A DNA stretch of 64,000 nt from Pseudomonadota bacterium (GTDB lineage Bacteria; Chloroflexota; UBA6077; JAJPHF01): positions 53,170 to 117,169 of the forward strand of contig JAJPHF010000176.1 in assembly GCA_021325365.1 (NCBI GenBank), in the 5' to 3' direction. The notes under the pieces are model-generated. The model did not search any database. It worked only from the letters and a program-made list of their open reading frames with translations, and had not been told where the DNA came from. The position numbers and the translations under genes were made by a program. Shown here piece by piece: positions 42,780 through 51,419 of the stretch (the stretch's first letter is position 1; every line of letters starts with the position of its first letter).

Positions 42780-44516
42780 TCAATGAATGCAGGCGCAGCC
42801 GCAGCTGCCGCTGGCGACCGTCACGCGGCGCACTGGCGCCTTGCCGTCCGTGGCGCTGTCGCGCGTGTACACCACCTTGCCGCCCGAGATCGTGAGGTCG
42901 ATCGGCAGGTGGTGGAAGCGCTCGGGCGGGAAGCTGAACGGATCGTCGCCCAGCACCGTCACGTCGGCCAGCTTGCCGACCTCCAGGCTGCCCAGCTCGT
43001 GCTCGCGGAAGGCCGTGTAGGCGGCGTTGATCGTCTGGCTGCGGAGCGCCTCGGTCCTCGTCAGCGCCTCCTCGCCGCTCAGCTTCACGCCGTTCAGCGT
43101 CTCGTGCGCCACGGCGGTGCCCAGGTCGCGCAGCGGGTCCACGGGGTAGTAGCCCGGCGCGTCCGAGCCGAAGCTGAGCGGGAAACCCTGGTCCCACAGC
43201 GTGCGGAAGGGGAAGCCGTGCTCGGTCACGCGGCGGCCCAGCATCTCGATCAGCGGGTCGCCCATGAAGTAGAGGAACGGCGGGTTGGCGAGCGGCAGGA
43301 TCTGGAGCGCCTTGGCGCGAGCGATGCGCTCGGGCGTCATCATCCAGTTGCCCATGTGCTCGACGCGGTGGCGGTGGTCGGTGCGCGGGAACTTGTGCTG
43401 CGCCTTCTCGTAGGCCTCCAGGATCATGTCGAGCGCGACGTCGCCGATGGCGTGCGTGCAGATGCGCATGCCCTGCCGGTGGTAGCGCTCCACCGTGTCG
43501 TCCAGCTCGTCCTGCTTGATGCGGATGAGCCCCGGGTGGCGCTCGCCGTCGATCACCAGCTCGTCGCTGAAGGCGGCGTTCTTGCCGGTGAAGCCGCCGT
43601 CGATGCTCATCTTGATGCCGCCGACCTGCAGCCACTCCGAGCCGAAGCCCTGGATGAAGCCCGTGTCCAGCAGGCTCCACTTCTCGAACGCCGACTCGAT
43701 GACGCGGATCAGCATCGACACGCGCACCGGCAGGCGGCCCTGCCGGGCGAGGAGCTGGTAGGCCAGCACCTCTTCCTTGCTGATGATGATGTCGTGGATG
43801 CCTGTCACGCCGCGGCGCAGGCAGTGCTCCAGCTCGATGGCGATGCGCTCGGCCAGCTCGACCGGCTCGACGCCCGAGTCCTTCGCCTTGATGAGGAACT
43901 GCGCCCGCTCGCGGAACACGCCCGTCGGCTCGCCGGTGTTCAGGTCCTTCACGACCGTGCCGCCCTGCGGGTTCGGCGTGTCGCCGGTGATGCCGCGCTC
44001 CTTGATCGCCAGCGAGTTCGTGACGATCACGTGGGCGCCGAACGAGATCCAGCAGGGATTGTTCGGCGCCGCCGCGTCTAGCTCCGCCTTCGTCGGCAGG
44101 CGCCCCTCGCCCAGGCGGAAGTCCTGGAGCGGGCTGCCGCGCCCGACGACCCACTGGCCGGGCGGCGTGTTCTGCGCCTGCTCGCGCAGCCGGTCGAGGA
44201 TGTCCGGGACCGTCCTAATCGACGGGTCGTAGAAGTCGCGGCACTCGGCGGCGTTCACCGCGCGGCCCGCGTCGCTCGCCAGGTGGACGTGGCAGTCGGT
44301 CAGGCCCGGCAGCGTCGGCCGCCCGTCGAGGTCGATCACCTCCGTGCCGTCGCCCGCTAGCCGCAGCACATCGTCGTCCGCGCCGACCGCCAGAATCCGG
44401 CCGTCGCGGATCGCCACCGCCTGCGCCACGCTGTTCTGCGCATCCATCGTCAGCACGCGCCCACCTGTCAACACCAGGTCCGGCGCCAGTCTTCCTCGCT
44501 CCGCCATTGTCGCCAC
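42780..44516 (-). CDS. YtcJ-like amidohydrolase (amidohydrolase family 3)
   Basis: This 578-aa cytoplasmic metal hydrolase has the metal motif H76-x-H78 (LTDCHVHLAS) after the beta-sandwich entry GRPTLPG, a likely HAIGD motif in TGMRICTHAIGDVAL-type sequence, and the late FGSDAPGYYPVDPL. YtcJ-type enzymes cleave exocyclic amides, including N-acyl amino acids and N-substituted formamides. The C-terminus ends GSCGCACIH, an unusual cysteine cluster. A paralogue lies at 46130-47761, with an M20 peptidase between them. The ATG at 44516 gives MATMAERGRLAPDLV; a downstream ATG at codon 4 is possible. Confidence 0.9.
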   Translation of the reverse strand: MATMAERGRLAPDLVLTGGRVLTMDAQNSVAQAVAIRDGRILAVGADDDVLRLAGDGTEVIDLDGRPTLPGLTDCHVHLASDAGRAVNAAECRDFYDPSIRTVPDILDRLREQAQNTPPGQWVVGRGSPLQDFRLGEGRLPTKAELDAAAPNNPCWISFGAHVIVTNSLAIKERGITGDTPNPQGGTVVKDLNTGEPTGVFRERAQFLIKAKDSGVEPVELAERIAIELEHCLRRGVTGIHDIIISKEEVLAYQLLARQGRLPVRVSMLIRVIESAFEKWSLLDTGFIQGFGSEWLQVGGIKMSIDGGFTGKNAAFSDELVIDGERHPGLIRIKQDELDDTVERYHRQGMRICTHAIGDVALDMILEAYEKAQHKFPRTDHRHRVEHMGNWMMTPERIARAKALQILPLANPPFLYFMGDPLIEMLGRRVTEHGFPFRTLWDQGFPLSFGSDAPGYYPVDPLRDLGTAVAHETLNGVKLSGEEALTRTEALRSQTINAAYTAFREHELGSLEVGKLADVTVLGDDPFSFPPERFHHLPIDLTISGGKVVYTRDSATDGKAPVRRVTVASGSCGCACIH

Positions 44517-44655
44517 CCTTCTTCCTCACGGCTTGCCGGCGTGTTAGGCGGCCGGGGCGACGTAGGGGCGGGTCTCGTGCCCGCCCGCGGCCGCTAGGCC
44601 GCCATTCCGGCGTGGCCTGATCGCTTCATCAACCTGCAACCGCTTCAGCTCCCGC

Positions 44656-45963
44656 CTACCTGAGTAGCAGCAAACACATCAGCGCGTAGATCTTCACGTT
44701 CTGGATCAAGTCCTCGATGCCGCACCACTCGTTCGGCCGGTGGCCGGAGTCGTTGCCCATCGAGAAGTTCACGATCGGCACGCCCGCGTCGAGCAGGATC
44801 CAGCGCGAGTCGCTGGTCGCCTCCATGCCCTCGGGGCGCGGGTCGACGCCCGTGACCTCCTGAACGGCGCGGCTCATCCAGCGCACCAGCGGCTCCTCGG
44901 GCTGCACGAACGACGGCCGCGCCAGGTTCGTCAGCTCCACGTCCACGTCGCCGATGCCGGGATCGCGCGCCCGCGCCTCGGCCAGCACGTCGCGCACGCG
45001 GCCCAGCACCGTCTCGTGCGTCATGCCCGGCGGGTAGCGCACGTCCACGGTGATCGAGCAGCGGTCGGGCACCACGTTTACCTTGAAGCCGCCCTGGATG
45101 ACGTTCACGCTCGCCACCGGCGGGCTGGCGACGACCGGATGCGGCTCCCAGCTGGGGAAGCTCAGGTCCTCGATGATCGGCGCCAGGCGGCACATGCTGA
45201 GGATGGCGTTCACGCCGCGCGTCTTCGCCGCCGTGTGCGAGGTGCGGCCGCGCGTGGTGAGCTTCAGGTTCACCCAGCCCTTGTGCCCGATGGTCACGCG
45301 GTTCGGGTAGCCCTCGCCGTAGATCGCGTAGTCGGCGTGGATTAGATCGCGGTCGATCAGCTGCGCGATGCCCAGGTGGCCGCCCATCTCCTCGTCGGCC
45401 ACGGCGGCGATCTGCGCCTCGCCCCGCACCGGCGCCCCCGCGTCTTGCAGCGCCCGCAGCGCTTGCAGCGCCGCGGCCAGGCCCAGCTTGCAGTCCTTCG
45501 CCCCGCGCCCCCAGATGCGCCCATCCGCGATCTCGGCCGAGAACGGCGGGTACGTCCACTCGCTCGGGTCGCCCACCGGCACCGTGTCGATGTGCGCGTA
45601 GAACAGCAGCGACGGGCCGTCGGCGAACCGCAGCTTGCCGAGCGCGTTGCCGCGGCGCGGCGCCGTCTCGACCTCCTCCACGGCCATGCCCAGCGCCCGC
45701 ATCGCGCGCGCCGAGTAGGCGGCCATCTCAAGCTCGTAGCCCTCGCTCGGGTTCACGCTCGGAATGCGCACCATCTCGCGCAGCAGCTCGATCGTCTGCT
45801 CGCGCTGCTGGTCGATCACCGCGAACACCGCGCGCCGCGCCTCCTCGACCTCACGCAGCCGCGCCGTGATTGCCGCCTCCGTCTCGGCCAGCGGCGGGAT
45901 CGGCGGCACCGCCCGCGTCCACTGCCGGTCCAGCTCGATCAGCCGCGCCTGTAGTTCGTCCAT
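44656..45963 (-). CDS. M20/M25/M40-family metallopeptidase
   Basis: This 435-aa cytoplasmic di-zinc amidase/peptidase has metal ligands H124 and D126 (FYAHIDTVPVGD), D157 (GRGAKDCKLGLAAAL) and the catalytic E191/E192 (VADEEMGGH). A dimerisation lid domain follows, and GVPIVNFSMGNDSGHRPNEW near the end supplies the last ligand. It resembles ArgE/DapE/CPG2 enzymes that remove an acyl or terminal amino-acid group. Residues 1-55 form an extra helical lead. It probably acts with the flanking amidohydrolases on imported peptides or N-acyl amino acids. Confidence 0.92.
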   Translation of the reverse strand: MDELQARLIELDRQWTRAVPPIPPLAETEAAITARLREVEEARRAVFAVIDQQREQTIELLREMVRIPSVNPSEGYELEMAAYSARAMRALGMAVEEVETAPRRGNALGKLRFADGPSLLFYAHIDTVPVGDPSEWTYPPFSAEIADGRIWGRGAKDCKLGLAAALQALRALQDAGAPVRGEAQIAAVADEEMGGHLGIAQLIDRDLIHADYAIYGEGYPNRVTIGHKGWVNLKLTTRGRTSHTAAKTRGVNAILSMCRLAPIIEDLSFPSWEPHPVVASPPVASVNVIQGGFKVNVVPDRCSITVDVRYPPGMTHETVLGRVRDVLAEARARDPGIGDVDVELTNLARPSFVQPEEPLVRWMSRAVQEVTGVDPRPEGMEATSDSRWILLDAGVPIVNFSMGNDSGHRPNEWCGIEDLIQNVKIYALMCLLLLR

Positions 45964-45968
45964 ATCTA

Positions 45969-46128
45969 GCTCTCAGCTCTCAGCCTTCAGCGGTCAGCCT
46001 TCGGCGGTCAGCGGTCAGCCATTCGGTCGCGGGCACGAGCGGCCGTGTGTCGCCATAGCTCAGCGACAACAGCCGGGAAGATGAGTCGCTCGTTGCGCCC
46101 CTGTCTGCTGATGGCTGACCGCTGACAA
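45969..46128. repeat. Heptameric repeat arrays, inverted pair
   Basis: 45969-46020 carries CAGCSNT-type units (TCAGCGG, TCAGCCT) and 46106-46128 carries their complement (GCTGATG, GCTGACC). The arms border the intergenic gap and can pair. This fills most of the gap between the M20 and second YtcJ-like genes. Confidence 0.8.
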
Positions 46129-46129
46129 C

Positions 46130-47761
46130 TTACCGGCTATGCACCACCTTGCCCTGCACGAGCGTCAGGTCCACCGGAATGTCCTTTAGCTCCTGGGGCG
46201 CGACGGCCAGCGGGTCGCGGCCGAGCACGGCGATGTCGGCCAGCTTGCCCGGCTCCAGCGTGCCCAGGCGGTGCTCCTCGAAGCCCACGAAGGCCGCGTT
46301 GGCGGTCGCCGCGCGCAGGCCGTCGAGCACGCCGATCTGCTCCTCCGGCGAGATGACCGTGCCGCGCATCGTCTGGCGGCTCACGGCGTTGCCGATGTCG
46401 CGCAGCAGGTCGATCGGCCAGTAGCCCGGCGCGTCCGAGCCGAACACCAGCGGGCTGCCGTTGGCGATCAGCGAGCGGAAGGGGAAGCCCGCCTCCATGC
46501 GGTGGCGGCCGAGGGTGCCGAGCGCCGTCTCGCCCAGGTGGTGGAAGAACGAGGGGTTGGGCACCGGGATGGCCTGGATCTCGCGCACCTGCGCCATGCG
46601 CTCGCGCGTCATCATCCAGTTGCCCAGGTGCTCGATGCGGTGGCGGTGGTCGTGGCGGGGCAGGCGGCGCTGCGCCTTCGCGTAGGCCTCCAGCACCATG
46701 TCCATCGCCCGGTCGCCCATCGCGTGCGTGCAGATGCGCATGCCCGCCTGGTGGTAGCGCCAGACCGTGTCCTCTAGCTCGTCCGTCTCGATGCGGATCA
46801 GCCCGCAGTTGTCCGGCTCGCCCTCCAGCGGCTCGTAGAAGGCCGCGTTGCGGCCCGTGAAGCCGCCGTCCACGCTCATCTTGATGCCGCCGAGCTTCAG
46901 GAACTCGTTGCCGAGCCCCTGCACCAGCCCCAGGTCGAGCAGGCTCTCCTTCGAGAAGTGCGACTCGATCACTCGCACCAGCATGTGGACCCGCGCCGAC
47001 AGGCGCCCGCTGGCCGCGAGGCTCTGGTAGGCGCGCACCTCGTCGGGATGCGTGATGATGTCGTGGACCGAGGTGACGCCGCGGGCGAGCGTCTGGCGCA
47101 GCAGCGCCAGGATGCCCTCCTCCAGCGACGGCGCGCCCGGCGCCACCCGCTTCACCAGCGCCTGCGCGCGCTCCTTCAGCACGCCGGTCGGCTCGCCCGC
47201 GGCGTCGCGCTCGATCTCGCCGCCCGCCGGGTCCGGCGTGTCGCGCGTGATGCCGGCGGCGGCCAGCGCGCGGCTGTTGGCAACCGTGATGTGCGCGCCG
47301 AAGTAGACGAACGCGGGATGGTTCGGCACTGCCGCATCCAGCTCGGCCCGCGTGGGGCGCCGCTGCTCGGCCAGGCGGAACTCCTGCATGGGGCTGCCGT
47401 GGGCGACCACCCAGCCGTCGGGCGGCGTGTTCGCCGCGGCCGCCCGCATGCGCTCTAGGATGTCGCCCACGGTGCCGACGTCGGCGTAGAAGTCGCGCAC
47501 CTCGACGTGGTGGGCCACCGACGCCTCGCCGGCCAGGTGGACGTGCGTGTCCACCAGCCCCGGCACCGCCGTGCGGCCCTCCAGGTTGATCGCCTCGGTG
47601 CGCGCCCCGGCCAGGCCCTCGATCTCGCGGCTGGTACCCACGGCGACGATCTTGCCGTCCTTGATCGCCAGCGCCTCGGCCGTCGTGTTGGCGCGGTCCA
47701 TGGTGAGCAGGCGGCCGTTCAGCAGCAGCAGGTCGGGCGCGAGCGCATCGGCAACGGGCAT
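46130..47761 (-). CDS. YtcJ-like amidohydrolase, paralogue
   Basis: This 543-aa paralogue of the enzyme at 42780-44516 shares HRHRIEHLGNWMMTRERMA-type sequence and the late FGSDAPGYWPIDLLRDIG. Metal motif H73-x-H75 follows TAVPGLVDT. The ATG at 47761 follows GCCGGAGGCGATC. A longer in-frame form would begin inside a heptameric repeat and is rejected. Its stop codon lies two bases from another heptamer array. It is predicted to hydrolyse amide bonds of the cluster's substrate, alongside the M20 enzyme. Confidence 0.9.
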   Translation of the reverse strand: MPVADALAPDLLLLNGRLLTMDRANTTAEALAIKDGKIVAVGTSREIEGLAGARTEAINLEGRTAVPGLVDTHVHLAGEASVAHHVEVRDFYADVGTVGDILERMRAAAANTPPDGWVVAHGSPMQEFRLAEQRRPTRAELDAAVPNHPAFVYFGAHITVANSRALAAAGITRDTPDPAGGEIERDAAGEPTGVLKERAQALVKRVAPGAPSLEEGILALLRQTLARGVTSVHDIITHPDEVRAYQSLAASGRLSARVHMLVRVIESHFSKESLLDLGLVQGLGNEFLKLGGIKMSVDGGFTGRNAAFYEPLEGEPDNCGLIRIETDELEDTVWRYHQAGMRICTHAMGDRAMDMVLEAYAKAQRRLPRHDHRHRIEHLGNWMMTRERMAQVREIQAIPVPNPSFFHHLGETALGTLGRHRMEAGFPFRSLIANGSPLVFGSDAPGYWPIDLLRDIGNAVSRQTMRGTVISPEEQIGVLDGLRAATANAAFVGFEEHRLGTLEPGKLADIAVLGRDPLAVAPQELKDIPVDLTLVQGKVVHSR

Positions 47762-47777
47762 GATCGCCTCCGGCAAA

Positions 47778-47872
47778 GCTGTCAGCCGTCGGCTCTCAGC
47801 GATCGGCCGGCACCGCAACGCCGGACGCGAGCTGACGGCTGACAGCTGATAGCTGATCGCTGATCGCTGCGA
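47778..47872. repeat. Heptameric repeat arrays upstream of the YtcJ-like gene
   Basis: A left array (GTCAGCC, TCTCAGC units) and a right array (CTGACAG, CTGATAG, CTGATCG units) are complementary. They span the region before the amidohydrolase start. Confidence 0.8.
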
Positions 47873-48000
47873 GATGGGCGAGTCTACCACTCGCCGAAAC
47901 GGAGCCGCAAACCGTTAAGTCGCCGCACCCTTGCTTTCGCCGAATACGGCCGGGAACGCTGCGCGCCGTCGCCCGGCGCGCGGCTGGCAAGGCGTGGCGG

Positions 48001-48009
48001 TGCTATACT
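48001..48009 (+). promoter_or_regulatory. Extended -10 promoter for the Yip1-like gene
   Basis: TGCTATACT predicts a start near 48016, 26 bases before the ATG at 48042. It is identical to the element before the ECF sigma operon at 10865-10873. Confidence 0.5.
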
Positions 48010-48041
48010 GCCCGCCGGACAGCACCCCGGGAGGCACGGGC

Positions 48042-48596
48042 ATGGTAGAAGGGCGCGGCCTGGTCGAGCGCATGCGCCGGGCGGCGCTGCTCGACGCGAC
48101 GCTCTACGATGAGGTGGAGCACGACCAGTCGGCGCTGCCCGAGGCCGTCCTGGTCGTGGTGATCGCCGCCGTCGCCTCGCTGCTGGGCAACCTGCTGAAC
48201 GTCTTCGAGCAGGGGCCGCGCCACGTCGGCCTGGTGTCCGAGATCGCGTCGATGCTCGCCAACTGGGTCGTCTGGTCCTACGTCACCTACTTCGTCGGCA
48301 CCCGCCTGTTCGGGGGCACGGCCACCCCCGGCGAGATGCTCCGGGCGCTCGGCTTCGCGATGTCGCCCGGCGCCCTGAATATCCTGGGAGCAGTGCCTTG
48401 CGTGGGCGGCCTGATCCGCGTTGCCGTCCTGATCTGGATCCTGGTCGCCGGCGTGGTCGCGGTCCGGGCGGCGCAGGACTGCACGAACGCCGACGCGCTC
48501 GGCACGGTCGTCGTGGGCGGCATGGTAATGCTCGGGCTCTTCGTTCTCCAGCTCCTCGTCCTCGGCGCCCTCGGCGTAACGGTACGCCTGCTGTGA
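48042..48596 (+). CDS. Yip1-domain-like membrane protein
   Basis: This 184-aa protein has a cytoplasmic N-terminus (MVEGRGLVERMRRAALLDATL, here about 30 residues) and five hydrophobic helices. The pattern, with TYFVGTRLFGGTATPGEMLR between helices and PGALNILGAVPCVGGLI after, matches bacterial Yip1/YIP-domain proteins. Their role is unclear, possibly membrane organisation or transport. The ATG at 48042 follows CGGGAGGCACGGGC. It has its own promoter. Its stop codon lies within the first copy of a 36-bp direct repeat. Confidence 0.75.
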   Translation: MVEGRGLVERMRRAALLDATLYDEVEHDQSALPEAVLVVVIAAVASLLGNLLNVFEQGPRHVGLVSEIASMLANWVVWSYVTYFVGTRLFGGTATPGEMLRALGFAMSPGALNILGAVPCVGGLIRVAVLIWILVAGVVAVRAAQDCTNADALGTVVVGGMVMLGLFVLQLLVLGALGVTVRLL

Positions 48597-48701
48597 GCCG
48601 GCCGCCCTCTTCCTATTGCCGTTGAGTGGCTGGCCGAGGGCCGGCTCGCCTGGCGCTGCTCCAGCTGAGCCGGCCGCCCTCTTCCTACTGCCGTTGAGTG
48701 G
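48594..48701. repeat. 36-bp direct repeat at the 3' ends of two convergent genes
   Basis: Copies at 48594-48629 and 48666-48701 differ at one base. Copy 1 supplies the TGA of the Yip1-like gene; copy 2 encodes the last residues of the GT2 gene on the other strand. The 36 bp between them are unrelated. Confidence 0.85.
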
Positions 48702-49518
48702 GCGGCGTCGCCGTGGACCGGCCGCCGACGCGCTCCACCAGCTCCCGCAGCCGCGCGCGCGTGTTCGCAATCAGCTCGTTCTCGTTCGGGTGCCACTCGG
48801 CCCGCTGATGGTAGTCCAGGTGGTACGTCACCACGTCGTCGAGCACCGCCGACGAGCGCCCGAGCATCCCGAACAGCTCCGACAGGAACACGCTCTCCCA
48901 GACCTTGCCGCGCGTGCGCTTCGCGTCGAGCACGTCCACCGTGGTGCCGTAATACTCTAGTAAGATGCGGCGAACCACGTCGTCCTGGTAGATCAGCCCG
49001 CCTGGCGTGTAGTGCGCGCGCTCGCCAAACGGGATTCCCGCCACACCGTAGTTCTTGCACACGGGGGCCACGTAGCCCCAGTTGTCTAACCCGCGCGCCC
49101 GTTCGCACAGGCGGGCCAACGTGCCCGCTGGCAGCACCACGTCGTCGTCCATGAACACCAGGAACGGCCCCGGCAGCGCCTCCAGCAGCCGCTGGCGGCC
49201 GGCGCTGAACGCCCGCTCCTTCTCGCGCGAGTACTCGTACTCGCAGACGATCTGGCGGTCGAACGCCAGTCGCAGGGCGAACACCACGTCGTCGCGCCGC
49301 ACGACCGGGCTGGGCGACGTGTCCACGATGTGAACGCGCAGCTGGCAGTGCTCCTGCATCAACAGGCTCACCAGCACCATGCTGAGCGTGGGTTTCCCCT
49401 TCGTGAGAATGCCGACTCCCACCGGCGGCCCCGGCCGCGCCGGGCGCTCGCCGGCGCGATGGTCGCCCGGCGCGGCCGCCGGCCCGTTCCCCGGCGGCAT
49501 GGATGGTACGGTATTCAT
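48685..49518 (-). CDS. GT2-type glycosyltransferase
   Basis: This 277-aa soluble protein has a GT-A fold: GVGILTKGKPTLSMVLVSLL at the start, VHIVDTSPSP, and a metal-binding acidic run in FLVFMDDDVVLP. No TM segment is seen. The first ~30 residues are Pro/Gly-rich and poorly conserved-looking, so a later start is possible. It overlaps the preceding TagA-like gene by four bases, so the two transferases probably extend the same lipid-linked sugar. The last few residues (TATPPTQRQ) come from a direct repeat and are probably not functional. Confidence 0.87.
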   Translation of the reverse strand: MNTVPSMPPGNGPAAAPGDHRAGERPARPGPPVGVGILTKGKPTLSMVLVSLLMQEHCQLRVHIVDTSPSPVVRRDDVVFALRLAFDRQIVCEYEYSREKERAFSAGRQRLLEALPGPFLVFMDDDVVLPAGTLARLCERARGLDNWGYVAPVCKNYGVAGIPFGERAHYTPGGLIYQDDVVRRILLEYYGTTVDVLDAKRTRGKVWESVFLSELFGMLGRSSAVLDDVVTYHLDYHQRAEWHPNENELIANTRARLRELVERVGGRSTATPPTQRQ

Positions 49519-50345
49519 GCGCTCTCTCCCTCGATTCCCCAGCCGGCGCCGTCGCGTATGGCGCGAGCCGACGGCACGCGGGGTCGAGCGTGATGGCTAC
49601 GTTGTAGGCGGGCGCGTTCGCGCGGCGTCGCCAGCAGGGCCAGCAGCGCGAACCGCGGCAGCGCGAGCTGGCGACGCCAGCGCCGTGGCTGCACTAGCAG
49701 TCGGAACAACCATTCGAGCCCCAGGTCACGTACCCAGCGCGGCGCGCGGCGCACGCGGCCGGAGATGAAGTCGAGCACGCCCCCCACGCCAATGGCGACT
49801 GGCACGCCCAGCGCCGCGACGTTGCGAGCCATCCATAGCTCCTGGCCGGGCGCGCCATACGCGACGAGCACCACGTCGACCGGGCCGGCCGCACGGATGG
49901 CCGCGCGCGCCTCGGCGTCGTCGGCCGGGTGCGGGCTGCCGCCGAAGGTGCCGACCACCTGGAGTCCCGGATAGCGGGCTATCAGGCGGCGGCCGGCAGC
50001 CTCGGCCACGCCCGGCGCGGCCCCGAGCAGGAACCACCGCTGGCCGTCGCGCGCGCCGAGCCGCGCCAGCCGGTACACCAAGTCTGTGCCGCGGACCTGC
50101 TCGCGAAAGGGGCGCCCCCACAGCCGCGCCGCGAGCAGCAGGCCGCCGCCATCGGGGATGGCGAGGGCGGCGCCGTTCAGCGCCGCCCGGAACGCGGCGT
50201 CCTGTCGGGCCGCCATGACGAACTCCGGGTTGGGCGTCACGACGTAATGGGGCGCGCGCGAGGCCACGAACTCGCGTAGGAGGGCGAGCGCCTCGGCGAA
50301 CGTCACGTCGTCCACGCGCACGCCAAGGATACAGAGGCTGTCCAC
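49515..50345 (-). CDS. WecG/TagA/CpsF-family glycosyltransferase
   Basis: This 276-aa membrane-associated GT26 enzyme adds the second sugar (for example N-acetylmannosaminuronate or ManNAc) to a polyprenyl-diphosphate-sugar. Signature motifs are YVVTPNPEFVMAARQD, GLQVVGTFGGSPHP and VLVAYGAPGQELWMARN, and a basic C-terminal tail anchors it to the membrane. The GTG at 50345 gives MDSLCILGVRVDDVTF, the family start; sequence before it belongs to a palindromic repeat array. It pairs well with the WecA-like initiating transferase at 55418. Confidence 0.92.
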   Translation of the reverse strand: MDSLCILGVRVDDVTFAEALALLREFVASRAPHYVVTPNPEFVMAARQDAAFRAALNGAALAIPDGGGLLLAARLWGRPFREQVRGTDLVYRLARLGARDGQRWFLLGAAPGVAEAAGRRLIARYPGLQVVGTFGGSPHPADDAEARAAIRAAGPVDVVLVAYGAPGQELWMARNVAALGVPVAIGVGGVLDFISGRVRRAPRWVRDLGLEWLFRLLVQPRRWRRQLALPRFALLALLATPRERARLQRSHHARPRVPSARAIRDGAGWGIEGESA

Positions 50346-50387
50346 GTGCCTACTGTATCGGTCGGGTGCTCCGCGCGCAACTGGGGG

Positions 50388-50556
50388 GCCCCTCACCCCC
50401 CGGCCCCCTCTCCCCCATAGGGGAAAGGGGGGAGGACGCCGGGGCTGACCTACCCCCCGGCTCCCCTTGAAGGGAAGGGGGAGGGCGCCGGGGCCGGCTC
50501 TGTCGGTAGCCCCCGCCCCCTGTGGGGGGAGGGGGTTGGGGGAGGGGGTCCGCCAC
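50388..50556. repeat. Composite palindromic array, inverted copy
   Basis: This is the reverse-strand counterpart of 13412-13583. Unit C is near 50388-50430, B near 50440-50486 and A near 50505-50556. Shared blocks include GACCCCCTCCCCCAACCCC (minus strand) and CCTTCCCTTCA. Confidence 0.8.
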
Positions 50557-50600
50557 CGGAAAGCCCCCATGCCCTATCGGGGAAGGGGTCCGCGCTCGCC

Positions 50601-51242
50601 TCAGGCGACCAGTGGGAAGCGGGGGTCGGGGTACGGCTGGCGTCCCGCCGCGGCCTCGACGAACGCCACGTCGTCGGCCAGCCCGGCCGGACGCGGCGCC
50701 GCCAGCAGCCCTTCCAGCGTGGCGACCGTGCTCGCCAGCACGCCAGGCGTCGGCACCGGCGGCGCGCCGAGCGCCTGGCGCAGATCGAGGCCGTGGACGC
50801 ACGCCTCGAGCAAGCGGGTCGGCAGGTATTCGACGAGCATGATGGGCGCGATGGCGCTGGGAATGACGGTCGTCGGCGCGAGCCCCGCCACGGCGGCGCG
50901 GGCGGCCGGCACCGCGTCGCGCAGCGCCGCCGTCAGACTGGCGGGCGTGGCACCCCGCGCGGCCTCGCGGGCGCGGGCGGTCACGTCGCCGGCCATGCCC
51001 GCGGCGTCGTAGCGGAAGTAGCTCACGCGGTCGCGCCGGGCCGGCTCGTCTAGCGGCGTGGCGGCGTAGGCCGCGATGCGTCCCAGCCCCCGGGCCAGGT
51101 GCGCCACGAGCGTCGTCACGTCCCAGCCTGGCAGCCGCGTCGGCTGCTGCCACGCTGCCGCCGGCGCGGCTGCGAGCAGCGCGGTCAGATCGTCCGCCTC
51201 GGCGGCGAGCGCGTCGAGCGCCGCGTCCATCTCCTGCCGCAT
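50601..51242 (-). CDS. Maleylpyruvate isomerase/DinB-fold family protein
   Basis: This 213-aa protein has the mycothiol-dependent maleylpyruvate isomerase N-terminal (DinB-like four-helix) fold. Likely metal ligands are H48 (VTTLVAHLARG), E146, H150 and D153 (EACVHGLDL). LPGWDVTTLVAHL is the typical family start. Members use low-molecular-weight thiols or act as metal hydrolases of unknown substrate; mycothiol is not established here. The ATG at 51242 has a modest GGAGGATGC upstream. It stands alone, divergent from the polysaccharide genes. Confidence 0.83.
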   Translation of the reverse strand: MRQEMDAALDALAAEADDLTALLAAAPAAAWQQPTRLPGWDVTTLVAHLARGLGRIAAYAATPLDEPARRDRVSYFRYDAAGMAGDVTARAREAARGATPASLTAALRDAVPAARAAVAGLAPTTVIPSAIAPIMLVEYLPTRLLEACVHGLDLRQALGAPPVPTPGVLASTVATLEGLLAAPRPAGLADDVAFVEAAAGRQPYPDPRFPLVA

Positions 51243-51340
51243 AGCATCCTCCTGCGCGGATCGCCTGATCGCCGCCCGCGCCCGCGGGCGGCGCGTCGGG
51301 GATCGGGGGGCCCACCATCCACCATCGCGGGAACGCCTGA

Positions 51341-51370
51341 TTGTTGGCGCCGCGCCGCGCTCGCTATCAT
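51341..51370 (+). promoter_or_regulatory. Probable promoter of the polysaccharide operon
   Basis: TTGTTG (51341-51346) and TATCAT (51365-51370) are spaced by 18 bases. The start near 51377 gives a 43-base leader to the GTG at 51420. Confidence 0.45.
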
Positions 51371-51419
51371 CCCGGGGCGCCGCGCGGCGGCGAGCTTGCC
51401 AGTGCGAGGAGACACGACG

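Noticed and set aside
47762..47890. Longer N-terminus for the YtcJ-like amidohydrolase
   Set aside because: It would be translated from heptameric repeats; the ATG at 47761 has a good Shine-Dalgarno and a family-like start.
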